In this document: piece by piece, positions 6,180-14,297 of the stretch | Position numbering within the stretch: the first letter of the stretch is position 1 | Layout of the letters: every line of letters starts with the position of its first letter | NCBI GenBank assembly: GCA_022616085.1 | Contig: JAKEFN010000145.1 | Span: 1-20,925, forward strand | Length of the DNA: 20,925 nt | Reading direction: 5' to 3' | DNA from: a bacterium | Lineage (GTDB): Bacteria; Patescibacteriota; Minisyncoccia; Phycocordibacterales; JAKEFN01 | Program-made: the position numbers and the translations under genes | The notes under the pieces: generated by a model | Seen by the model: only the letters and a program-made list of their open reading frames with translations | Database searches by the model: none | Told to the model about the DNA's origin: nothing

Positions 6180-8558
6180 ATGACAAAACAAGAGCAAAAA
6201 AAAATTATACTTCTTGACGTTCACGCCATATTGCACCGCGCATACCACGCTCTTCCCGACTTCAAAACTCGCGCAGGGGAGCCGACGGGAGGTCTTTACG
6301 GCCTTTCAGCCATGCTTTTTAAAATTATAGGCGATCTCAAGCCCGATTATATTGCCGCCTGCTACGATCTTCCCGATCCGACGTTTCGCCATAAGGCATA
6401 CGAAGATTACAAGGCAAAGCGCGAAAAAGCGCCGGATGAGCTCGTTTCTCAAATCGTCCGTTCGCGGGATATTTTTGAAGCTTTTGGCATCCCCGTCTAC
6501 GATCGGAAGGGATTTGAGGCCGATGACATTCTCGCCACCATAGTCGAGAATTTGAAAGACGAGAAAAATCTTTCTGTTATTATCGCGTCCGGGGATATGG
6601 ACACGCTTCAGCTTGTAGAAGGGTCCCGCGTAACCGTCTATACCCTTAAAAAAGGGATTAATGACACTATCCTATATGATGAGAAAGCGGTGCGCGCGCG
6701 ATTCGGCTTCGCGCCGGAGTTTCTCCCCGATTTTAAGGGGCTTAAGGGCGATCCTTCAGACAATATTCTCGGGGTGAAGGGTATTGGGGATAAAACAGCC
6801 GCTCTTCTTGTTGGGGAGTTCCACACGATAGAGAATATTTTTGATGCGATAAAAAAGAAATCGCCTGCATTCGAAAAAATCGGCATAAAGAGGCGCATTG
6901 TGGATCTTTTGGAGAAAAACGAAGAAGAAGCCCTCTTTTCAAAAATGCTTGCGACCGTTCGGCGCGATGCCCCCATTTTCTTCAAGCTTCCTGAAAAGAG
7001 ATGGCACGAAGGCGCAAATCCGGAAAAAATCGAAAAAATTTTTTCAGAGCTTGAATTTACGCGCCTCAAAGACCGCGCGAGAGAAATACTCGGTCTTTCG
7101 GCGCCTCTTTCGGTTCCGGAGCAGGGCTCTTTGGCGGGCGAGACGGGCCCGACAGAGGGCGAAGTTCTGGAAATAGGAATTGCGCTTTGGCTTTGCAATT
7201 CCGATATGACAAATCCGTCTCGGGAGAATATCGAGGAGTATACCGGCACGACTGATCTTGCAAAAGCCCGTGAAATCATATTGAAAGAGCTTGCGGAAAA
7301 GAAACTTGAAAAAGTCTATCGCGATATTGAGCTTCCTCTCATTCCCATTTTAGCGGAGGCGGAAGCTCGGGGTATCCGCCTGGATAGTGAATATTTGAAA
7401 AAAATTTCGAAGGTGTTCCATGCGGAGCTTTTAAAGATCGAAAAAGATATTTATCGGGAGGCGGGCGCCGAATTCAACATAAATTCTCCCAAACAGCTTT
7501 CCGATATTTTGTTTGAAAAACTCAATCTTTCCCGCAAAGGGCTTAGGAAAACGCCGACCGGAGCGGTTTCGACCAAAGAGTCGGAACTTGAGAAATTGAG
7601 AGGAGAGCACGCGATTGTTGATCTTATTATGAAGCATCGCGAATTGCAGAAACTCCTTTCAACCTATGCGGATAATCTTCCGAATATGGTCGGAAAGGAT
7701 GGGAAGGTCCACACAAAATTTAATCAAGCAGGGACAACGACCGGGCGCCTTTCTTCGCAAGACCCCAATATGCAGAATATTCCCGTTCACGGAGAATTCG
7801 GGGGGAAAATACGGGACGCATTTCGCGCTGAGGACGGCCATACGTTCATAGCCCTTGATTATTCGCAAGTGGAAATGCGCGTTCTCGGCATATTGTCAGG
7901 CGACAAAGAAATAACAAATTTTTTCAAAAAAGGCCTCGATGCGCATACGGGGGTTGCCGCGCGAGTATTCGGCGTGCTTCCTTCAGAAGTCACTCCTGAT
8001 ATGCGGCGGAGGGCAAAAGTGATAAATTTCGGGATTATATTCGGCATGGGCATCACGTCGCTTCAGAAGAACCTTGGCGGCAGCAGAGCGGAGGCGGAGG
8101 AGTTTTATGATAATTTTTTTGCAAGTTTCCCCGCAGTTTCCCATTATTTTGAGCAAGTCAAACGCGACGCCAGAAAAAAGGGTTATACGGAGACGCTTTT
8201 CGGGCGGCGGAGGTATTTCTCGGGGCTCAATTCGGATCTTCCCTATGTTCGCGCCATGGCGGAAAGGATGGCGATGAACGCGCCGATCCAAGGAACGGCG
8301 ACCGCAGACATCATAAAAATTGCCATGATCCGCGTGGATCAAGCGCTGAAAGATGCCGACCTTTCGGAAAAAGCGCATCTTGTGCTTCAAGTCCACGACG
8401 AGCTTGTTTATGAGGTTTTCGACGAGGCGGTTTCTGCCGCGGCGGACATTATCAAACGAGCGATGGAAAATGTTATAAAAACAGACATCCCGCTCAAAGC
8501 AGATGTCTCAACCGGCAAGCGATGGGGGAGTTTAACGAAAGTTGAGTCTGCCCCCTAG
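6180..8558 (+). CDS. polA: DNA polymerase I with a collapsed 3'-5' exonuclease region
   Basis: PolA removes RNA primers, fills gaps and repairs DNA. The 792-residue protein has a 5' nuclease domain (about 8-270) with D13, GFEADD (111-116), SGDMD (137-141) and GDPSDN (190-195). The family A polymerase domain (about 375-792) contains motif A ALDYSQVEMR (558-567), motif B RRRAKVINFGIIFG (609-622) and motif C QVHDE (737-741). Between them only about 80 residues replace the usual proofreading domain of about 150-200 residues: the fragment ALWLCNSDMTNP (335-346) matches the end of that domain, but no DxE or other exonuclease motif is left. Proofreading must be absent. Motif B has F621 where E. coli has Y766. 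Start: AGAGGA lies 8 nt before the ATG at 6180. Confidence 0.96.
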   Translation: MTKQEQKKIILLDVHAILHRAYHALPDFKTRAGEPTGGLYGLSAMLFKIIGDLKPDYIAACYDLPDPTFRHKAYEDYKAKREKAPDELVSQIVRSRDIFEAFGIPVYDRKGFEADDILATIVENLKDEKNLSVIIASGDMDTLQLVEGSRVTVYTLKKGINDTILYDEKAVRARFGFAPEFLPDFKGLKGDPSDNILGVKGIGDKTAALLVGEFHTIENIFDAIKKKSPAFEKIGIKRRIVDLLEKNEEEALFSKMLATVRRDAPIFFKLPEKRWHEGANPEKIEKIFSELEFTRLKDRAREILGLSAPLSVPEQGSLAGETGPTEGEVLEIGIALWLCNSDMTNPSRENIEEYTGTTDLAKAREIILKELAEKKLEKVYRDIELPLIPILAEAEARGIRLDSEYLKKISKVFHAELLKIEKDIYREAGAEFNINSPKQLSDILFEKLNLSRKGLRKTPTGAVSTKESELEKLRGEHAIVDLIMKHRELQKLLSTYADNLPNMVGKDGKVHTKFNQAGTTTGRLSSQDPNMQNIPVHGEFGGKIRDAFRAEDGHTFIALDYSQVEMRVLGILSGDKEITNFFKKGLDAHTGVAARVFGVLPSEVTPDMRRRAKVINFGIIFGMGITSLQKNLGGSRAEAEEFYDNFFASFPAVSHYFEQVKRDARKKGYTETLFGRRRYFSGLNSDLPYVRAMAERMAMNAPIQGTATADIIKIAMIRVDQALKDADLSEKAHLVLQVHDELVYEVFDEAVSAAADIIKRAMENVIKTDIPLKADVSTGKRWGSLTKVESAP

Positions 8559-8570
8559 ACGTGCTATTGT
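8542..8570 (+). promoter_or_regulatory. candidate internal promoter for the M13 peptidase gene
   Basis: TTGAGT (8542-8547), 17 nt, TATTGT (8565-8570), then 7 nt to the ATG at 8578. It overlaps the end of polA. Each hexamer matches the consensus at 4 of 6 positions, with ideal spacing. A leaderless transcript is predicted. Confidence 0.45.
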
Positions 8571-8577
8571 CTACCTC

Positions 8578-10545
8578 ATGAGCGGGAAGAATACTTTCAA
8601 TGTCAACGACCTCGACACGCGCACATCGCCCGCGGATGATTTTTTTCAATATGCGAACGGCGGGTGGATTGACAAAAACCTTATACCAAGCACGCAAACG
8701 GTGTGGGGAAGTTTTCATATACTTCAAGATGAAAATATAGTCCGGCTTCGGGGGATTGTCGAAGACATTGTCCATATGAAGAATGTGGAAGGGGGCTCAA
8801 ATGAACAGAAAATTCGAGACCTCTATTCGACCGCGATGGATATGGAGAAACGGAACCGCGATGGAATTTCTCCTCTTGACGAGGAAATGTCAAAAATCAA
8901 TCATCTTTCAACGAAGCAAGAGCTTTTTGCGCATCTTGCCCACATGCACCGTATCGGCATTGGCCCTCTTTTTACCGCATTTGTCGATCAAGACCAAAAA
9001 GACAGCTCCGTTATGGCTTTTCATATGCATCAGGGAGGACTTAGCCTTCCCGACCGAGATTATTATTTAAAGGACGATCCTAAACATCGAGAAATTAGGG
9101 AGAAGTTTCTTGCATACGGAAGGGATATGCTTATGCTCGCCGGAGTTCCTGAAAAAGAAGCGCGCGGAGAGATTGGGGTTGTTTTTGGGATTGAAAAAGG
9201 ACTCGCCGAATCATCGATGACTCGCACCGATCTCCGCGATCCGTATATTCAGTATAACAAAATGCGGAAAGACGAGTTCTATGGAAGCACCCCGAGCATC
9301 CCTTGGGACGATTATTTCAAACCGTTTCTTCCGCACAAAGAAGAAACACTCATTATAAATCAACCGGCATTTTTCAAACGCGTGGAAGAACTTTTGGCTG
9401 AAATTCCGCTCGCCGATTTTAAAATATATCTCCGTTGGCAACTTCTTGATGATATGGCGGGAACCCTTTCCGATGAGTTTGTGAATCGCGAGTTCGAGTT
9501 TCACGGGACGTTTCTTTCCGGCCAGCCGGAGATTAAGCCGCTTTGGAAACGAAGCGTTATCCTGCTCTCCGGCGCGCTTGGCGAGGTTTTGGGGCAGGAA
9601 TATGTGAAGCGTTATTTTCCTTCTGAAGCAAAAAATAAGATTGATGAACTTATCGGGAATCTTATGGAAGCATATCGCGACCGCATCGCGGCGCTTTCAT
9701 GGATGGAGAAGGAGACCAAAGAGAGGGCGCTTGCAAAGCTTGCCGCCATAGAGAAAAAAATCGCTTACCCCGACGTTTGGCGGGACTACTCGAAGCTCGT
9801 TATAAAGCCCGACACGCTTGCGGCGAACTGTTTCCGCGCCGCGGAATTCGAGTTTGATTACGAAATAGGGAAGCTCGGGGAACCCGTTGACCGCACGGAA
9901 TGGCTCATGACGCCGCAGACAGTCAATGCCTATTATCATCCGACAAAGAATGAGATCGTATTCCCTGCGGGAATTCTTGCTCCCCCCTTCTTTGATTTTG
10001 AAGCTGACGCTCCTCTCAATTACGGCGCGATTGGCGCGGTTATCGGACATGAGCTGACGCACGGCTTTGACGATATGGGGCGGCATTATGACAAGGACGG
10101 CAATCTGCGCGATTGGTGGAGCAGCAAAGATAAGAGTCGTTTTGAAGAACGCGCGGAAAAACTAGCAAAACAATACGATGCATTCGAGCCTCTCCCCGGG
10201 GTGCATATAAACGGGAGGCTCACCCTTGGTGAAAATATTGCAGATCTCGGAGGGCTCGTGCTTGCTTTTCATGCGCTCCAAAAATATTTTGAACGGCATG
10301 GAAGGCCGGCCAATATCGACGGATATACGCCGGAACAGAGGTTTTTCTTAGGCGCTGCGGTTGCGGAACGCGGCATTGTTCGCGAAGAAACCGCGCGGCA
10401 ACGCCTTATTACCGACCCCCATTCGCCGCCGCGATATCGCGTGAACGGCCCCCTCTCGAACATGAAGGAATTTTATGATGCTTTTGGCATCAAAGAAGGA
10501 GATGCCTTGTGGCGGGATCCCGCGGATCGTGTTGAGATATGGTAA
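8578..10545 (+). CDS. pepO: M13 family zinc metallopeptidase (PepO/neprilysin type)
   Basis: M13 peptidases cleave short peptides with one catalytic zinc. This 655-residue protein shows the zinc site HELTH (491-495) in VIGHELTHGFDD, the third ligand motif ENIAD (552-556), the substrate-binding NAYY motif (near 444-447) and the family C-terminal tryptophan. There is no signal peptide or N-terminal membrane helix, so unlike neprilysin it should be cytoplasmic, as reported for some bacterial PepO proteins. ATG at 8578 is chosen: a TTG at 8542 in the same frame would overlap polA and add 12 residues that do not look conserved, while SPADDFFQYANGGW, the normal family start, follows the ATG closely. 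The gene lies 19 bp after polA in the same block. Confidence 0.93.
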   Translation: MSGKNTFNVNDLDTRTSPADDFFQYANGGWIDKNLIPSTQTVWGSFHILQDENIVRLRGIVEDIVHMKNVEGGSNEQKIRDLYSTAMDMEKRNRDGISPLDEEMSKINHLSTKQELFAHLAHMHRIGIGPLFTAFVDQDQKDSSVMAFHMHQGGLSLPDRDYYLKDDPKHREIREKFLAYGRDMLMLAGVPEKEARGEIGVVFGIEKGLAESSMTRTDLRDPYIQYNKMRKDEFYGSTPSIPWDDYFKPFLPHKEETLIINQPAFFKRVEELLAEIPLADFKIYLRWQLLDDMAGTLSDEFVNREFEFHGTFLSGQPEIKPLWKRSVILLSGALGEVLGQEYVKRYFPSEAKNKIDELIGNLMEAYRDRIAALSWMEKETKERALAKLAAIEKKIAYPDVWRDYSKLVIKPDTLAANCFRAAEFEFDYEIGKLGEPVDRTEWLMTPQTVNAYYHPTKNEIVFPAGILAPPFFDFEADAPLNYGAIGAVIGHELTHGFDDMGRHYDKDGNLRDWWSSKDKSRFEERAEKLAKQYDAFEPLPGVHINGRLTLGENIADLGGLVLAFHALQKYFERHGRPANIDGYTPEQRFFLGAAVAERGIVREETARQRLITDPHSPPRYRVNGPLSNMKEFYDAFGIKEGDALWRDPADRVEIW

Positions 10546-10551
10546 TATAAA
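10546..10551 (+). promoter_or_regulatory. -10-like element before the ABC exporter gene
   Basis: TATAAA (10546-10551) lies 6 nt before the ATG at 10558. An overlapping alternative is TG-N-TAATAT (10540-10548). The element begins directly at the stop codon of the M13 peptidase gene. No -35 is recognisable. Confidence 0.35.
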
Positions 10552-10557
10552 GGGATT

Positions 10558-12339
10558 ATGGCTGTAAATAATTCCATGAATCTGCCGCCCAATACGCCGA
10601 TCGCCTTTACATTTCATATCACTCGCATATATAAGAAATGGGCGATTCTCGGAATCCTTGCGGTTTTTGTTGCCGCACTTCTTGACTCGGCGCTTCCTTA
10701 TTTTTTGAGCAAAATTATAGATGCGGCAACACGCGCGGTTGAAGGAGGGCTTGAGGAAACCGGATCGGTTTGGTTCTGGGGGCTTTTTTACCCGGCTGCT
10801 CTTCTTGTTGCTCAAATATGCTGGCGTTCGAGCGGATTTGCCGGCATGCAGTGGATGACTCTTGCGAAAGCGCGGGCATATGAAGAGCTCTTTGCCTATC
10901 TTTCCGGCCAGAGCCGATCGTATTTCACGAGCCGGTTTGCCGGTTCGGTGTCAAACAAGATTTCTCACGCCGCGGACGGCCTTGTCGCTCTGCTTGACTA
11001 TTTTCTTTGGAATTTTTGGCCTTTGGCCATACGTTTTTTTGTAAGTTTGGCTCTTGCCGCCGCGGTAAGCGCGTTTCTTGCGCTCGTATTGGCGATATGG
11101 GTCGTTATTTTTATCCCTATAAATTATCTTTTGGTGAGGAAGCAGAGGGTTTATTCGTATGCAAACGCGGCGGCCACCTCGGAACTTAAGGGACAAACTG
11201 TCGATATCGCGACAAATATGCAGGCTGTGCACCATTTTGCGAGCCGTTACGATGAAATACTTTTTCTTAAAAGTTTTATTGAGAAGCGGAGGCTTGCGGC
11301 TCTCAAAAAACTTCGTTTCGGAGAGCTTCTCCTTCTTTTCAATAATTTTATTCAAGTCTTTTTCATTACGGGGATGGTTTCAATTTCGCTTTGGATGTGG
11401 GGGAGCGGGAGTATTTCTCTTGGCGATCTTGTTATGATTATTACAATCTGCTTTGCCATGGAGGGACAGCTTGAGTTTATCGGCCGCGCCATGAATAATT
11501 TTATGGAAAATTACGGCCAGATTGAAGAAGGGCTCGAGGAGGTGCTGGTGCCGCATGAAATCGTTGACAAAGAGGGTGCGGTCGCGTTTGTGCCGGAAAA
11601 TTCGGCAATCAGGTTTGAATGCGTGCATTTTTCATATAAAGAACAAAGCGTTTTTGACTGCCTTAATCTCGTTATCCCGGCCGGGCAAAGGGTCGGTATC
11701 GTCGGGGAGAGCGGTCAAGGGAAGAGCACCCTTGTTGGTGTTCTTCTTCGTGAATACGACATTCAAGGCGGAAGTATTACCATTGGAGACCAAGATATTT
11801 CAAACGTGACGCAGGAGTCGCTTCGTCGGGCAATCGCGGTTGTTCCGCAGGACCCCGCGCTTTTCCACCGATCAATTATGGAAAATATACGGTATGGAAG
11901 AAAAGAGGCCACAGACGAAGATGTTCAAGAGGCGGCACGGAACGCCATGGCAGACCAGTTTATCGAAAAACTTCCTCATAAGTATGAAACATTTGTTGGA
12001 GAGCGGGGCGTCAGGCTCTCCGGCGGCCAGCGCCAGCGGATTGCCATCGCCCGCGCCATGATAAAAAACGCGCCTATTCTTATCCTTGACGAGGCAACAA
12101 GCTCCCTTGACTCTTTAAGCGAGGCGGCAATTCAAGAGGCGCTTAAGAGGCTCATGGAGGGGAAGACCGTCCTTGCGGTCGCGCACCGACTCTCGACGCT
12201 CCGCGAGATGGACCGCATCATTGTTCTTGAAAGCGGACAGGTCGCGGAAGACGGCACGCACGAAGAATTGATTGCCCGCGACGGCATTTATGCGCGTCTT
12301 TGGAAGCATCAAGCCGGCGGATTTATTCCGGATAAGTGA
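10558..12339 (+). CDS. ABC exporter half-transporter (fused membrane and ATPase domains)
   Basis: This is a 593-residue type I ABC exporter of the MsbA/MdlB/multidrug class, acting as a dimer in the membrane. The membrane domain covers about residues 25-320, with hydrophobic helices near 28-50, 73-90, 155-185 and 258-300. The ATPase domain shows Walker A GESGQGKST (383-391), Q-loop Q431 in VVPQDPALF, signature LSGGQ (487-491), Walker B ILILDE (507-512) and H-loop H543 in AVAHRLSTL. The substrate cannot be told from the sequence; lipid, peptide or drug export are all possible. No second half-transporter gene is adjacent, so a homodimer is likely. It starts 12 bp after the M13 peptidase stop, and the next gene follows after 24 bp. 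Confidence 0.94.
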   Translation: MAVNNSMNLPPNTPIAFTFHITRIYKKWAILGILAVFVAALLDSALPYFLSKIIDAATRAVEGGLEETGSVWFWGLFYPAALLVAQICWRSSGFAGMQWMTLAKARAYEELFAYLSGQSRSYFTSRFAGSVSNKISHAADGLVALLDYFLWNFWPLAIRFFVSLALAAAVSAFLALVLAIWVVIFIPINYLLVRKQRVYSYANAAATSELKGQTVDIATNMQAVHHFASRYDEILFLKSFIEKRRLAALKKLRFGELLLLFNNFIQVFFITGMVSISLWMWGSGSISLGDLVMIITICFAMEGQLEFIGRAMNNFMENYGQIEEGLEEVLVPHEIVDKEGAVAFVPENSAIRFECVHFSYKEQSVFDCLNLVIPAGQRVGIVGESGQGKSTLVGVLLREYDIQGGSITIGDQDISNVTQESLRRAIAVVPQDPALFHRSIMENIRYGRKEATDEDVQEAARNAMADQFIEKLPHKYETFVGERGVRLSGGQRQRIAIARAMIKNAPILILDEATSSLDSLSEAAIQEALKRLMEGKTVLAVAHRLSTLREMDRIIVLESGQVAEDGTHEELIARDGIYARLWKHQAGGFIPDK

Positions 12340-12348
12340 ATATTGGTG

Positions 12349-12357
12349 TGATATACT
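12349..12357 (+). promoter_or_regulatory. extended -10 promoter of the RBBP9-like gene (leaderless start)
   Basis: TG (12349-12350), one base, TATACT (12352-12357), then 6 nt and the ATG at 12364. This is a near-consensus extended -10, a class that does not need a -35. The transcript should begin at the start codon. Confidence 0.6.
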
Positions 12358-12363
12358 ACAACC

Positions 12364-12936
12364 ATGAAAAAAAAGGTTTTTTTGGTGCATGGGTATAAGA
12401 GCTCGCCTTCGGGCAACTGGCTTCCGTGGCTTGCGGACGAGCTCCGTAATGATGGTTTTGAGGTTTGCGCAGTTTCGCTTCCCGACCCCGCGGAACCCGT
12501 TATGGAGAAATGGGTTTTGGCGATTAGAGAGACGGCTGGAGAACCAAATAAAGATACCTTCTTTGTGGCGCACAGCTTGGGCGGTATTGCTGTTTTTCGG
12601 TATATCGAGAGCTTGCCAGAAGATGCGCGTATAGGGGGCATTTTTACGGTTGGCGGCTTTATGAGCTCGCTTAACCGCCGGGAATTGGAGTCATTTTTTC
12701 AAAAACCTCTTGATATTGATAAAATTTGCCGGATCGCCCCTTATATCGTCGCCATACACTCCGACAACGATCCGCATGTGCCACTTTCATATGCTGAAGA
12801 AATGAGAAAAAACCTTGGCGCAAAGCTCCTGGTTTTTCCCGGGCGTGGGCATTTTGGATCGCAAGAGAAATGCACTGAACTTCCGGAAGTCCTGAATGCG
12901 CTTCGAGAACTCATAAAACTTGAGGAAAAAGCTTAA
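12364..12936 (+). CDS. RBBP9/YdeN-family alpha/beta hydrolase
   Basis: This small serine hydrolase has 190 residues, the normal size for the RBBP9/YdeN family (DUF1234-like). The N-terminal strand KVFLVHGYKSSPSGNWLPWL is typical. The catalytic triad is visible as S71 in AHSLGG, D136 in HSDNDPHVP and H163 in GRGHFG. No signal peptide is present, so it is cytoplasmic. Physiological substrates of the family are poorly known; some members have aminopeptidase or esterase activity. It lies between the ABC exporter gene and the holA-like gene, with its own extended -10 promoter. The next gene starts 5 bp after its stop. Confidence 0.88.
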   Translation: MKKKVFLVHGYKSSPSGNWLPWLADELRNDGFEVCAVSLPDPAEPVMEKWVLAIRETAGEPNKDTFFVAHSLGGIAVFRYIESLPEDARIGGIFTVGGFMSSLNRRELESFFQKPLDIDKICRIAPYIVAIHSDNDPHVPLSYAEEMRKNLGAKLLVFPGRGHFGSQEKCTELPEVLNALRELIKLEEKA

Positions 12937-12941
12937 AAAAT

Positions 12942-13661
12942 ATGATTTATTTTATTTTCGGCACAGATTATAAGAAAATACACGAAAAAGTCGAATCGTT
13001 GATTGCCGCATCCCGAAAAAGACAACCAGATACCGCTATTGTTCGCTTAAATGCGGAATCTTTTGGTCAGGGTGTTTTCGAAGAATATATTGGCGCACGC
13101 GGGCTTTTTGGGGGTAAGACCGTTGTCGTTTTGGACGGCATTTTTGCCACGCACAAAGAATATGTCGATACTTTTATTAAAAATGCTCAAAATGCGCACG
13201 ATTCGGAGAATTTGTTTGTCTTGGTTGAAAGTTTACTCGAGAAAAAGTTGGAAGAGCTTATTGGCCAGTATGCCGATAAAATATACCATTTTGACAGGAA
13301 AAAGGTTGGCACAGAAGGTTTTTTTAATATATTTACCCTTGCAGACGCCTTGGGCGAACGCAAAAGAAAGGAATTATGGGTTCGTTACTCCGTTGCGCGC
13401 GCGGCGGGCGTTAGCCCTGAAGAAATCCACGGAACTCTTTTTTGGGCTTTCAAAAATGCCATTCTTGCGGAAAAAAGCGGAAGTGCCGGAGAATCAGGCT
13501 TAAAACCCTTTGTTTACAGCAAATCGAAAGCTTATGGAAAAAAATATTCGGCAGGCGATAAACAAGCCATTTTGTGGAATCTTGTATCTATTTATCATGA
13601 TTCGCGAAGGGGCGCATCCAGCCTTGACTCAGGGATGGAAGCTTTTATTTTGGATTTATAA
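12942..13661 (+). CDS. holA: probable DNA polymerase III delta subunit (HolA-like), short and divergent
   Basis: HolA opens the sliding clamp as part of the clamp loader. The 239-residue protein starts with YFIFGTDYKKIHEKVESLI, which resembles the HolA opening in which a short strand and a turn lead into a helix. It continues with GLFGGKTVVVLDG and NLFVLVE, both seen in HolA N-terminal domains. The C-terminal third (KQAILWNLVSIYHDSRRG) matches the helical collar domain only loosely. Typical HolA has about 330 residues, so the middle domain would be reduced. Assignment is from general pattern only; a structural comparison would settle it. It closes the tsaE-to-holA block and is followed by a strong terminator. 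Confidence 0.55.
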   Translation: MIYFIFGTDYKKIHEKVESLIAASRKRQPDTAIVRLNAESFGQGVFEEYIGARGLFGGKTVVVLDGIFATHKEYVDTFIKNAQNAHDSENLFVLVESLLEKKLEELIGQYADKIYHFDRKKVGTEGFFNIFTLADALGERKRKELWVRYSVARAAGVSPEEIHGTLFWAFKNAILAEKSGSAGESGLKPFVYSKSKAYGKKYSAGDKQAILWNLVSIYHDSRRGASSLDSGMEAFILDL

Positions 13662-13677
13662 GACAATAAAGGACAAC

Positions 13678-13704
13678 AAAAAACCGGCAGAGGCCGGCTT
13701 TTTT
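13678..13704 (+). terminator. Rho-independent terminator after the holA-like gene
   Basis: An A tract, CCGGC (13684-13688), loop AGAG, GCCGG (13693-13697), one C, then six T (13699-13704). It lies 16 bp after the stop and ends the plus-strand block that began with tsaE. Confidence 0.88.
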
Positions 13705-13940
13705 GAATAAAAAAGAGTTTTGGAGTGATGCTTGCTACTTGCTACGTCATTTTTTTGAATGAGCTTTTTTTATTTTCAAAGATCAAAGACAATTGTTTTG
13801 AATTAAACCTGTTTTTGACTCTGGTCGCGAGCCGAACGATGTTTCAATTCAAAGCAATCTCAATCTGAATAAATAATAAAGGACAACATGTCTTTTAACA
13901 AGTGTCTTTTATGTATACCTGTGGATAACTTTTTAATTAG
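13705..13940. other. intergenic region with an inverted repeat and short direct repeats
   Basis: No gene is visible. An imperfect inverted repeat pairs 13792-13809 with 13841-13858 (15 of 18 matches) around a loop of about 31 nt with a central TCGCGA. A 14-bp direct repeat, AATAAAGGACAACA, occurs at 13665-13678 and 13875-13888. TTGCTAC is repeated in tandem at 13733-13746. The frame opening at ATG 13888 is probably not used (see the next gene). Confidence 0.45.
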
Positions 13941-13949
13941 TGCTATTAT
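13941..13949 (+). promoter_or_regulatory. extended -10 promoter before the small membrane protein gene
   Basis: TG (13941-13942), one base, TATTAT (13944-13949), then 7 nt and ATG 13957. It is placed to drive the following cluster, which includes the pilMNO genes, and it supports ATG 13957 rather than ATG 13888 as the start. Confidence 0.55.
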
Positions 13950-13956
13950 TGTAGGA

Positions 13957-14280
13957 ATGAAATCAAGCAAAAATGATATGAAATCTCGCCCTATTGGCCA
14001 CGAATTATTTACACTTATATTTTCAAATGAGAAAGTTATTATAGCGCTTGCGTCTGTGTTCTTGGTCGGAATCGGCATAGGGATGTTTTTATTTCAAGCA
14101 GTGGACAAGGGCGATGCGCCCTTGGAGATCATTTCGGATAGTCCCCGCAAAAATCCTCTTGCCGCGGTTTTTTTTGCAGAGAACCATAATTTCAATATAA
14201 ATACGCACCTTCTTTTAGTTGCCGCCGCGCTCGCGTTTGTTGCTTATCGAGAGAGAAATTCCCTCAATAAAAAGAATTAA
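13957..14280 (+). CDS. small two-helix membrane protein of unknown function
   Basis: This 107-residue protein is not recognised as a member of a known family. It has a polar N-terminus (1-26), a first hydrophobic helix (about 28-49, VIIALASVFLVGIGIGMFLF), a polar loop of about 30 residues, a second helix (about 84-97) and a basic end, so both termini should face the cytoplasm. An upstream ATG at 13888 would add 23 residues; it is rejected because the extended -10 at 13941-13949 lies within that part and is ideally placed for ATG 13957. The gene opens the cluster that leads to pilM, with 17 bp before the next start. Confidence 0.6.
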   Translation: MKSSKNDMKSRPIGHELFTLIFSNEKVIIALASVFLVGIGIGMFLFQAVDKGDAPLEIISDSPRKNPLAAVFFAENHNFNINTHLLLVAAALAFVAYRERNSLNKKN

Positions 14281-14284
14281 AAAA

Positions 14285-14290
14285 TATAAA
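14285..14290 (+). promoter_or_regulatory. -10-like element before the YqaA-type gene
   Basis: TATAAA (14285-14290) lies 7 nt before ATG 14298. Two ATG codons occur in a row (14295 and 14298); the spacing seen elsewhere in the window favours the second. The surroundings are AT-rich, so chance is a real alternative. Confidence 0.3.
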
Positions 14291-14297
14291 ATATATG

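Noticed and set aside
5547..6248. Minus-strand frame of 233 codons opposite the end of the FN3 gene and tsaE
   Set aside because: It overlaps two convincing genes and a terminator, and its composition (many F, R, N) is typical of a reverse shadow.
13733..13746. Tandem TTGCTAC TTGCTAC as a possible CRISPR or iteron
   Set aside because: Only two 7-bp copies without spacers or further copies nearby; too short for any array or origin.
13888..13956. Upstream start (ATG 13888) for the small membrane protein
   Set aside because: The added 23 residues contain the extended -10 that fits ATG 13957, and the added stretch looks like translated spacer sequence. Not excluded entirely.
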